Shown here piece by piece: positions 1-5,988 of a DNA stretch of 6,358 bases; position 1 is the first letter of the stretch, and each line of letters starts with the position of its first letter. Both the position numbers and the translations under genes were made by a program. The DNA comes from Desulfobacterales bacterium (GTDB taxonomy: Bacteria > Desulfobacterota > Desulfobacteria > Desulfobacterales > UBA5852), in NCBI GenBank assembly GCA_016735415.1, contig JAERRP010000674.1, forward strand, positions 1-6,358. Direction: 5' to 3'. Below the pieces are notes generated by a model that was not told the origin of the DNA, ran no database searches, and worked only from the letters and a program-made list of their open reading frames with translations.

Positions 1-251
1 CCGCCCGCCAGCAAGTTATCCAGAGGTCGGGCGAGGCCCAGTCGGTCCAGTCCGGCATGCAAGACCGCCCACCGGGCGGCCGGTCCGGCGGCGGACGCCT
101 GCGGGTCGGTCAGGGCCGGATTTTCCGCGTTCACGATTTGCCGGAGGCGCTGGCGGTTTTTCCGCCGCTGCCGATCCGCCCGCAGATAATGGATGGCCAG
201 GGCAAAGCAGAGGACATCCATAAAGACGATGATGGTGATGACCGTGTGCAT
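1..251 (-). CDS. tadB: TadB, Tad pilus inner-membrane platform protein (N-terminal 83 residues, truncated by window edge)
   Basis: The reading frame starts at ATG 251-249, one base after the cpaF stop, and stays open to the left edge. Only about 83 codons are visible, so the T2SSF platform domain that would confirm the family is missing. The visible part has a hydrophobic segment at about residues 2-23 (VITIIVFMDVLCFALAIHYL), then a strongly basic cytoplasmic stretch (RADRQRRKNRQRLRQ, about 24-38), then an Ala/Pro-rich linker and a helix with a Leu-rich pattern (LDRLGLARPLDNLLAG). One N-terminal membrane helix followed by a basic stretch is the usual start of TadB. In Tad systems TadB and TadC form the inner-membrane platform on which the CpaF/TadA ATPase acts, and tadB normally follows cpaF directly, as here. 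An AGAGG ribosome-binding site lies in the end of cpaF. The call rests mainly on position plus N-terminal topology. TadC is the less likely alternative. Confidence 0.8.
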   Translation of the reverse strand, partial: MHTVITIIVFMDVLCFALAIHYLRADRQRRKNRQRLRQIVNAENPALTDPQASAAGPAARWAVLHAGLDRLGLARPLDNLLAG

Positions 252-252
252 A

Positions 253-1608
253 TCAGCGGACCTCTTTGCGGAAACGGAACAGAGACGGCCGCAACTCCAT
301 TCCGTAGGTCTTGATGTGTTCGGCGAAGATCGGTATGATGCCGGTAGCGTTGAAATTGCCGAAGATGCGCCCGTTGGCGTCCACGCCTTCCTGATTGAAG
401 ACAAAGATATCCTGGGTGACGATGGTGTCCCCCTCCATGCCGGTAATTTCCGAAACGGACCGGACCCGGCGCTTGCCGTCGGGCAGGCGCACCAGCTGTA
501 CGATGATGTTCACGGCGCTGGCAATGAGGCCGCGCAAGGCCCGTTCCGAAAAGGCTACCGTACCCATGCTGGCCATGACTTCCAGACGCGTCAGGGCATC
601 GCGCTGGCTGTTGGCGTGAATGGTGCTCATGGAGCCGGGATGCCCGGTGTTCATAGCCTGGAGCATATCCATGACTTCGCCGCCCCGGGCCTCGCCCACG
701 ATGATCCGGTCCGGCCGCATGCGCAGACTGTTTTTCACGAGATCGGTAAGCGTGACTTCGCCCCGTCCCTCGACGTTGGGCGGTCGGCCCTCCAGCGAAA
801 TCACATGGGGCTGATTGAGACGCAACTCGGCGCTGTCTTCGATGGTAAGGACGCGCTCCGTGTCCGGGATGTAGCCCGAAAGCACATTGAGCAGGGTGGT
901 CTTGCCGGCGCCGGTGCCGCCCGAAATCAAAATGTTGAGTTTGGCGTGCACGGCCGCGCGCAGGAATTCAATCATTTCGGGTGTCAGCGACTGGCTGACG
1001 AGCAGGTCTCCTCGACCGATGGGTTTGCGGCCGAACTTGCGAATGGAAAGCACCGGTCCGTTCAGGGACAGGGGCGGAATGATCACGTTGACCCGCGAGC
1101 CGTCCGGAAGGCGGGCGTCCACCATGGGGGAGGACTCGTCCACCCGGCGTCCAACCCCCGCAACGATTTTGTCGATGATCTGGGTCAGGTGACTGCTGTC
1201 CCGAAACTGAATCGGGGTGAGGGTCAGCACCCCGTCTCTCTCAACGTAGACCTGTTGCGGACCGTTGACCAGGATGTCCTGGATGCGGTCATCCTTGAGA
1301 AGGGGGTTGATGGGGCCCAGTCCCAGTATTTCGTCCATCAGGTCCACGACCAGGGCCTTGCGCTCCTTCTGATTCAGGGGAATGCGCTCGGCATTCGTGA
1401 TGTCCTGCAGAGCATCATGGATGGAAGTGGTCAAGGCCTCCCGGGGCAGATCGGCAACAGTAGCCAGTTCCAGTTGTTCCACCAGACGGAAGTGTACCCT
1501 GGATTTCACTTCCTGATAGACGCCCTGGTCGACCTGGTCGCCCGAAGGAAGGCTTTCCGAATGCTGAGGCCATTGCTGGCTGGCTTGAAGGCGTTCACCG
1601 AGTTTCAT
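253..1608 (-). CDS. cpaF: CpaF/TadA, secretion ATPase motor of the Tad pilus
   Basis: This is a 451-residue GspE/PilT-superfamily hexameric ATPase that powers pilus extension, and in Tad systems also retraction, from the cytoplasmic face of the inner membrane. All hallmark motifs are intact: Walker A GGTGAGKT at about 230-237 with Lys236, Asp box TIEDSAEL around Glu257/Asp258, Walker B RIIVGEARGGE with Glu306, and His box TGHPGSMSTIHANS with His323 and His331. The N-terminal part (about 40-200) has the family pattern, including GLGPINPLLKDDRIQDILVNG and the arginine-rich VGRRVDESSPMVDARLPDGSRV stretch. The length is normal for CpaF. The start ATG overlaps the cpaE stop as ATGA, which suggests translational coupling; only a weak CTAGG lies upstream. 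tadB follows after one base. The family is beyond reasonable doubt, and a T2SS or T4aP ATPase is unlikely given the neighbours. Confidence 0.97.
   Translation of the reverse strand: MKLGERLQASQQWPQHSESLPSGDQVDQGVYQEVKSRVHFRLVEQLELATVADLPREALTTSIHDALQDITNAERIPLNQKERKALVVDLMDEILGLGPINPLLKDDRIQDILVNGPQQVYVERDGVLTLTPIQFRDSSHLTQIIDKIVAGVGRRVDESSPMVDARLPDGSRVNVIIPPLSLNGPVLSIRKFGRKPIGRGDLLVSQSLTPEMIEFLRAAVHAKLNILISGGTGAGKTTLLNVLSGYIPDTERVLTIEDSAELRLNQPHVISLEGRPPNVEGRGEVTLTDLVKNSLRMRPDRIIVGEARGGEVMDMLQAMNTGHPGSMSTIHANSQRDALTRLEVMASMGTVAFSERALRGLIASAVNIIVQLVRLPDGKRRVRSVSEITGMEGDTIVTQDIFVFNQEGVDANGRIFGNFNATGIIPIFAEHIKTYGMELRPSLFRFRKEVR
261..267 (-). promoter_or_regulatory. Ribosome binding site for tadB
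   Basis: On the minus strand AAAGAGG lies nine bases before ATG 251, inside the last codons of cpaF. It supports this start for tadB, which would be translated immediately after cpaF (one base between stop and start), most likely by translational coupling. Confidence 0.5.
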
Positions 1609-2795
1609 GGCAGCGGCCTAGTTTCCGTGGAACGGTGGATCAGTTTCTGCCACCAGGACCGTTTCGGCGGCGCCCTGGGGATTCCGAAAAGACGAATCCC
1701 CAGGGCGCAATAGTCCCGATGAATGGGTTTTTTTCCGTGGGCTGCGTCCAGTGGTACACCGGCCACCACGGCAGAAAGGAAGGTGGCGTGGTCATTGCTC
1801 AAAGTCGCGAAGAGGGGCTGCTGGAAGACGGCCTCCATATCTTCCCGGGTGATATCGTCCGAGGACTGGAAACGGTTGGCCACAATTTTAATCTTTTCCC
1901 GGTCGTAGTTGAGCTGTTCGAAGAGCTCCTGGGTTTTGCGGACATGTTTGATGACCGGTATCGACTGCTGCACGGGCAAAATGAGATGGTCGGCCTTGTC
2001 GGTGATGGCCAGGGTTCGTTCGGAGAGGGTATGGGGTAAATCGACCACGATGTAGTTCAGGTAAGGTTTCAAGGCCTCCAGAATGCGGCTGATGTCCTGG
2101 CCGGACACCCGGTCGGCGTCGTTGATTTCATCGGATGCCGCCAGAACCCGGAATCCCTTGGGATGCCGGGTAAGGGAAGAAAGCAGCAACTGTTCGTCCA
2201 TGCGTTCGATGTCGTTCAGGAAATCGAAGGGTGTGTAGAGCGGGCCCAGATCCAGGTAGGTACTGACATCTCCGAGGTAGAGATTAAGGTCCAGCAGCAG
2301 GACGCGCGTGTCCGTCAGATGATGGAGGGTGTCGGCCAGGTTTACGGCCAGACTGGTAACGCCCTGTCCCCCCTTGAGGCTGAAAACCGCCGCAATTTCG
2401 GCTGTCGAGACGGTGCTGGCCGCTTTCCGCCGGAGGTGTTTTTCCAGGGCCGGAACAATTTCGGCTCTGGCCCGCGGCAGGTCGAAGAAATCGCAAATGC
2501 CCGCCCGCAGGCCTTTCAAGAGGAGATCAGGATCGCGCTCGGCACCGATCATGACGACACTGAGTTCAGGAGCCTCCCGCCGGGCGCGTTCGATCAGGGG
2601 GATGGCCTTGTCGACCGTCCCGCTGACATCCACGAAGAGCACATCCGGGGACGACTCCCGGAGTGCGGCCAGAGCCGTACCGTAGTCGCTCAGTTTTTTG
2701 ACAATCTGCATGATGGGGTCGACCTCGTTGATCACTATGTCGGCCAGATCGGACTGGCCGTTGACAATAATGCCGGTAAATTTTGGTGTTTTCAT
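1605..2795 (-). CDS. cpaE: CpaE/TadZ, MinD/ParA-like localisation ATPase of the Tad pilus
   Basis: This 396-residue cytoplasmic protein has the two-part CpaE/TadZ layout. Residues about 6-125 form a receiver-like domain (VLFVDVSG with Asp56 at the usual phospho-acceptor place, then VVMIGA and LKGLRAGICDFFDLP), but the N-terminal acidic pair and the conserved late Lys of true receivers are not apparent, so it is probably a pseudo-receiver. Residues about 133-370 form a MinD/ParA-type ATPase: KGGQGVTS at 141-148, switch motif LLLDLNLYLGDVS with Asp169 and Asp176, and YIVVDLPH with Asp252. The first Lys of the deviant Walker A is kept, while the second is replaced by Val146. Family members place the Tad machinery, often at a cell pole. 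The start lies 24 bases after the cpaC stop without a clear Shine-Dalgarno sequence. The end overlaps cpaF as ATGA. The basic, Trp-containing tail (about 371-396) is not clearly part of the ATPase fold, and its coding DNA carries a strong inverted repeat. Confidence 0.93.
   Translation of the reverse strand: MKTPKFTGIIVNGQSDLADIVINEVDPIMQIVKKLSDYGTALAALRESSPDVLFVDVSGTVDKAIPLIERARREAPELSVVMIGAERDPDLLLKGLRAGICDFFDLPRARAEIVPALEKHLRRKAASTVSTAEIAAVFSLKGGQGVTSLAVNLADTLHHLTDTRVLLLDLNLYLGDVSTYLDLGPLYTPFDFLNDIERMDEQLLLSSLTRHPKGFRVLAASDEINDADRVSGQDISRILEALKPYLNYIVVDLPHTLSERTLAITDKADHLILPVQQSIPVIKHVRKTQELFEQLNYDREKIKIVANRFQSSDDITREDMEAVFQQPLFATLSNDHATFLSAVVAGVPLDAAHGKKPIHRDYCALGIRLFGIPRAPPKRSWWQKLIHRSTETRPLP
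1670..1708. repeat. Perfect 15-bp inverted repeat (hairpin) inside the 3' end of cpaE
   Basis: The left arm at 1670-1684 reads GCGCCCTGGGGATTC, and its exact reverse complement GAATCCCCAGGGCGC occupies 1694-1708, with a nine-base loop between them. In the operon mRNA this would be a very stable GC-rich stem-loop about 60 bases upstream of the cpaF start. There is no U-tract directly after the stem on either strand (the nearest T-run on the plus strand begins about 20 bases on), so it does not look like an ordinary intrinsic terminator. It lies within codons for ALGI...GIPRA near the end of CpaE. It may be an mRNA processing or stability element, a translational brake before cpaF, or a chance product of coding constraint. 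Confidence 0.85.
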
Positions 2796-2819
2796 GGGCG
2801 GTGTCCGTTCGTCCGGTCG

Positions 2820-4478
2820 TCAGCGGTTGAACCCGATATCGCCGACAAAGGCCGGCGGGTTGGCCAGCCCGACCGAAGGGGTAGCCGTTGGCGTTGTCTG
2901 CTTGCCTGCGTCAGGCAGGGCACCCGATGCTTCGACCCCCTTGGCCTCAGGCGCCGATCGTTCCGACAGGTGTTCTTCGGCAGCGCCATTCGCAGCAGGA
3001 ATGTCGATGCCCCGGTTTTTAAAAAAGAAGTCCACATCGTCAACAACGTCACGGGCATTTTCTCCGGGGAGATCGGGCACCTCGTCACGATCCAGAGCTT
3101 TGACCAGGCGCGGTGTGACGAGCACCACCAGTTCGGATTCGTCTTTCTGGTACTCCTTACTGGTGAAGAGCGCGCCAAGGATGGGAATGTCTCCCAGAAA
3201 GGGGATCTTGTTGATATTTTGCCGGCTGGTTTCTTTCAGCAGGCCGGCCATGATGAATGACTGTCCGTCGCGCAGCTGCAGGGTGGTAGCGCTCTTGCGG
3301 GTCTTCAGCCCCGGGACCTGGACCCCGCCCGACCTGACTGCCAGGGAGTAGTCCACATCGCTGACCTCCGATGCGACGTTCAAGGAAATGGTATCCGGCC
3401 CCAGGACCGTAGGCGTGAAGCGCAGCATAATGCCGAATTCTTTGTATTCGATGGTGGTCTGGCCCTCGCTGCCCTGTACCGGGATCGGAAACTCCCCTCC
3501 CACCAGGAATTCAGCCGGCTGGCCGCTCATACTGACCAGGGTGGGGTTGGCCAGGAAGCGCGCCAGGTTCTGCCCCTTGAGCAGACTTAAAATGGCCAGG
3601 GTGTCGCCGTTTACGGCATGCAGGGCCACCTGGAAGGCATCGCTGAAGGGTGCGTTGATGGTGGTCAGGCTTTCGGTGACCTGGTTGACGACCCCGTTGT
3701 CTTTGGTGGCCAGTCCGCCGCCTTCGGTTTCGCCGACGGAGAACACTCCGATGTTCCATTTGGAATTGTTCAGAAAGCCCAGTCCCATTTTCTTCATTCC
3801 GGAGCGGGATACTTCCGCAATTTTCACTTCCAGCTGGACCTGCTGGGTGCCGCGTATCGTGATCAGATTGGTGGTGTTCAATCCGAAACTGCCGACAATC
3901 TGGCGGATCCGGTCGAGGGTGCCGACGCTTCCGACCTGGCCGTTCATGATGATACTGTCCGGCGCGCTGTAGAGTTGAATCCGGGCATCCGGCACCAGTT
4001 CTTCCAGACGCTGGGATACGAAAGCCAGCAGGTTGCCCGGGACAAACACATTGATCTCGTAGACCTGGGCATTTTGGTCGCCGTGCCAGAGGATCAGGTT
4101 GGTCTGGCCTGGATTCTGTCCGGCCACCAGGAGGATCTGATGGGGCGTCAATAACTGGACGTCGGCAATGGCCGGGTCGGCCACCGACACCCGGGTGATC
4201 GCTTTCCCCGTGTATTTGAGAAACGACTTGTGCACGGCCACGTCGATGCGGCAGGCGCTTTCGGCAAAGTCGGTGCAGGTGTCGGCCTGGCATGGTACTG
4301 CAAGAGGGCCGGCCAGGATTCCCATTCCGAAGAACAGCAGCATGACGGCGATCCACCCCGGTGACATCTTCGATCGTGCCCGGCGGATGTATGGTCTGGG
4401 GCCTGTCGTGGCGGGTAAGAACTTGAGTATCACAATCTGCCAAACCTTTTCGGCACCGCTGATGAAAAAGATCGTCAT
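2820..4478 (-). CDS. cpaC: CpaC/RcpA, outer-membrane secretin of the Tad pilus
   Basis: This protein would form the multimeric outer-membrane channel through which the Flp pilus exits. The longest frame is 552 residues. Residues about 75-145 match the pilus-formation N-terminal domain of CpaC-type secretins (RIDVAVHKSFLKYTG, VADPAIADVQLL, GQTNLILW). A BON-like segment follows to about 205. The secretin domain spans about 208-460, with NPTLVSMSGQPAEFLVGGEFPIPV and the closing signature IPFLGDIPILGALFTSKEY plus ELVVLVTPRLV. Residues about 465-552 are an acidic, then Pro/Ala/Thr-rich tail beyond the fold. The ATG at 4478 overlaps the cpaB stop as TGATG, which favours coupling, but the hydrophobic signal segment only begins near residue 42. 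ATG 4367 (Met38) or GTG 4433 (Val16) are plausible true starts; an AAAAGG lies 11 bases before the GTG. Cleavage could follow VPCQA at about 65. Cys68 and Cys76 in the mature N terminus could pair. The family call is firm; the start is not. Confidence 0.94.
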   Translation of the reverse strand: MTIFFISGAEKVWQIVILKFLPATTGPRPYIRRARSKMSPGWIAVMLLFFGMGILAGPLAVPCQADTCTDFAESACRIDVAVHKSFLKYTGKAITRVSVADPAIADVQLLTPHQILLVAGQNPGQTNLILWHGDQNAQVYEINVFVPGNLLAFVSQRLEELVPDARIQLYSAPDSIIMNGQVGSVGTLDRIRQIVGSFGLNTTNLITIRGTQQVQLEVKIAEVSRSGMKKMGLGFLNNSKWNIGVFSVGETEGGGLATKDNGVVNQVTESLTTINAPFSDAFQVALHAVNGDTLAILSLLKGQNLARFLANPTLVSMSGQPAEFLVGGEFPIPVQGSEGQTTIEYKEFGIMLRFTPTVLGPDTISLNVASEVSDVDYSLAVRSGGVQVPGLKTRKSATTLQLRDGQSFIMAGLLKETSRQNINKIPFLGDIPILGALFTSKEYQKDESELVVLVTPRLVKALDRDEVPDLPGENARDVVDDVDFFFKNRGIDIPAANGAAEEHLSERSAPEAKGVEASGALPDAGKQTTPTATPSVGLANPPAFVGDIGFNR

Positions 4479-5545
4479 CAGTAGCCGGTGTAGAACTCGC
4501 GTTTGCTGGCGTTGGTCCCCCGGAAAATGTCCACTTGATGATAGCGGTGCTGACGGGTGAGCAGATCGGCCAGGGCCTGCCCGTCGGAATTTGTGCGGGA
4601 CGGGTCTGTCCCGTTGCGGGCCAGCAGCCGGATGACGCTTTTTTGGGTGGCATCCCGTACCACGGTAAGTTTTTCGGCCTCTCCGGGGGCGACCAGCAGG
4701 GTGACCCGCCGGCTTTCGCGTGCCAGGGTCATGCCCGCCTCCAGGGTCGGTGCAATGGCCAGGATGGCCACATCCTGAAGGAGAAAACGGGTGGCCATGC
4801 GGTATTCGGTGACCCGGCCTTGGGCCCCGGGATTGGTGTCGCCGCTGCTGGAAAATTTACTGAAGGGGCAGGTCACCAATACGTCCACTCGGTCGCCGGG
4901 CATCAGGCGGCTGAGGATTCCGTCCGTATCACTGATCTGGATGGTCATGGCCCGCATGCCCGACGGGATGGCGGCGGTCAGGGCCTGATTTCCCCGGGTC
5001 AGTTTTTCGGCCCCGGTCACGCTCGAAAAAACCGCGGCGTCGGTGTCGACTTCTTTACGGTCCTGGGGATTGCGGGCCACGAGCCGAAGGGCACCGCTTT
5101 CCGCGGCCGCGGCCAGCAGGAGCGCATCCGCCGACGTCACCAGGAGATCAACCCGGATCGCCGGGGCCGTGCTGCGGCGGGCTCCCTTGAGAGGCGATCC
5201 GGCGGTCCCGACATTCCAGATCTCCTGGCTCTGGATAAGGACCCGCGCTACCTGAGCCGTCGGCCCCCCCTCCAGGGCCGCGGTGATCAGAACATCCACC
5301 CGATCGCCGCACTGTAAACCACCGGCTTGAATGTCGTTGGCGGCCGTTTGGACGGTAAACAGGCGGTATCCCTTCGGAATCGGTCGCCGGCTGTCTACCG
5401 GAGCGGCTTCCGTTTTAGGGGGCGGAGCGGGGGCCGGTGCTTTCGGCTTGGATGCCCGCTTCAGTTGCCAAGAAACCACCTGGGCAGCCAGCAGGGCCAG
5501 GCAGACGGCGACGCACAGGGCGATGATGCCGCGTTTGGATGTCAT
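4478..5545 (-). CDS. cpaB: CpaB/RcpC, periplasmic Tad pilus assembly protein with tandem RcpC-like domains
   Basis: This 355-residue protein has an N-terminal membrane anchor or signal segment (about 6-26, after MTSKR), then a Lys/Ala/Pro-rich linker (about 30-50). Two related units follow. Unit 1, about 56-159, runs IPKGYRLFTVQ, CGDRVDVLIT, VDLLVTSADALLLAAAAESGALRLVARN. Unit 2, about 193-311, runs IPSGMRAMTIQISD, PGDRVDVLVT, VTLLVAPGEAEKLTVVRDA, VIRLLARNG. Each matches the core of the RcpC/CpaB domain. Usual CpaB proteins have an SAF domain followed by one such core; I see no SAF-like segment here. The C-terminal tail (about 320-355) is polar and unassigned. CpaB is thought to work in the periplasm with the secretin, and it sits directly before cpaC here. 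The start at 5545 has a good AAAGAG five bases upstream, and the stop overlaps the first possible cpaC start. The family is confident from the PGDRVDVL signature and its place in the operon. Confidence 0.92.
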   Translation of the reverse strand: MTSKRGIIALCVAVCLALLAAQVVSWQLKRASKPKAPAPAPPPKTEAAPVDSRRPIPKGYRLFTVQTAANDIQAGGLQCGDRVDVLITAALEGGPTAQVARVLIQSQEIWNVGTAGSPLKGARRSTAPAIRVDLLVTSADALLLAAAAESGALRLVARNPQDRKEVDTDAAVFSSVTGAEKLTRGNQALTAAIPSGMRAMTIQISDTDGILSRLMPGDRVDVLVTCPFSKFSSSGDTNPGAQGRVTEYRMATRFLLQDVAILAIAPTLEAGMTLARESRRVTLLVAPGEAEKLTVVRDATQKSVIRLLARNGTDPSRTNSDGQALADLLTRQHRYHQVDIFRGTNASKREFYTGY

Positions 5546-5550
5546 CGGTT

Positions 5551-5556
5551 CTCTTT
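5551..5556 (-). promoter_or_regulatory. Ribosome binding site for cpaB
   Basis: AAAGAG on the minus strand ends five bases before ATG 5545. It lies in the 40-base gap between tadE and cpaB, the longest non-coding stretch in the window, and fixes the cpaB start. No promoter-like or terminator-like sequence is evident in that gap. Confidence 0.55.
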
Positions 5557-5585
5557 CAGCCGCATGGTAAGGAAATCCTTCAACG

Positions 5586-5984
5586 TTATGGGAATACCAT
5601 CACGGCCCGGGCACTCAGCGTCCGGGGCAGCAGGCATCTGGGCAGATACCCGGTCAGAGGTTGGCAGTTCAGGCTGCGCACGGCCACCTCGATGCGGTGG
5701 GGATTTTTGCGCAGATTGGTTTCGATCTGGTCGTCGTCCACATCCGTGAACCAATAGGCAATTTTGAAGGCATCTCGGGCAAAGGCCTCGGGATCCTCGT
5801 TGTGAGCGCCCCAGTTGCGTGCTTTGAGAGCTGCCCGGGCACCGGTGGATACGGCATTGGTCAGCACGATCTGCTGAGTCAGCACCCAGCCGTATTCCAA
5901 AACGGTAAACAACAGCAGCAGGAAAATCGGCACTACGAGTGCGAATTCCACCGCTGCCGCTCCTTGGTCGTGACGTTTTCGCAT
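5586..5984 (-). CDS. tadE: TadE-like pseudopilin (TadE/G family)
   Basis: This 132-residue protein begins MRKRHDQG followed by AAAVEFALVVPIFLLLLFTVLEYGW. That is the TadE pattern: a short basic leader, a prepilin-peptidase cleavage point after Gly8, Glu at position +5 of the mature protein (Glu13), Phe after it, and one hydrophobic helix (about 14-35). CpaA/TadV, encoded just upstream, is the expected processing enzyme. After the helix come VLTNAVSTGARAAL, typical of the family, and a short periplasmic part rich in acidic residues (FTDVDDDQIETN). Two cysteines near the end (Cys107, Cys116) could form a disulfide. TadE and TadF are minor pseudopilins needed for pilus assembly. The start lies four bases after the peptidase stop, and the Shine-Dalgarno sequence is weak, so coupling is likely. 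TadF or TadG are possible alternatives; the small size and the N-terminal motif favour TadE. Confidence 0.88.
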   Translation of the reverse strand: MRKRHDQGAAAVEFALVVPIFLLLLFTVLEYGWVLTQQIVLTNAVSTGARAALKARNWGAHNEDPEAFARDAFKIAYWFTDVDDDQIETNLRKNPHRIEVAVRSLNCQPLTGYLPRCLLPRTLSARAVMVFP

Positions 5985-5988
5985 GGAT

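Noticed and set aside
65..79. Small hairpin CCGCCC/GGGCGG in tadB
   Set aside because: A six-base GC stem with a three-base loop is easily produced by Ala/Arg/Gly/Pro codons, with no supporting context.
193..1713. A 506-residue open frame on the plus strand, antisense to cpaF
   Set aside because: It lies fully opposite a confidently identified CpaF with intact motifs. Its translation shows no recognisable domain and has the His/Gly/Asp/Arg mix typical of antisense reading of a GC-rich gene.
3016..3026. T5A6 homopolymer run in cpaC, considered as a programmed frameshift site
   Set aside because: In the coding frame (TTC TTT TTT AAA AAC) it does not fit the X XXY YYZ slippery pattern, and the normal frame continues to a sensible stop.
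2163..3351. Plus-strand open frames of 217 and 365 residues opposite cpaE and cpaC
   Set aside because: They are shadows of the real minus-strand genes: they cross the cpaC-cpaE boundary and show low-complexity Arg/Ser or Gly-rich composition and no family pattern.
3511..4653. A 380-residue minus-strand frame overlapping cpaC and the end of cpaB
   Set aside because: It is a frame-shifted reading of cpaC, rich in Pro/Arg/Gly, whereas the secretin frame has clear domain signatures throughout, so no real frameshift is indicated.
5101..5112. Twelve-base GC palindrome CCGCGGCCGCGG in cpaB
   Set aside because: It encodes part of an alanine run in the first RcpC-like unit and is expected by chance in GC-rich coding DNA.
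5543..5566. A seven-codon mini-frame (MRLKENR) just before cpaB, ending in an ATGA overlap with its start
   Set aside because: It is merely the end of a longer alternate frame through tadE. A possible AAGGA lies 10 bases upstream, but there are no leader-peptide features such as codon runs or an attenuator.
5569..5580. Short inverted repeat AAGGA/TCCTT in the tadE-cpaB gap
   Set aside because: A five-base stem with a two-base loop is too small to form, and no T-tract follows.
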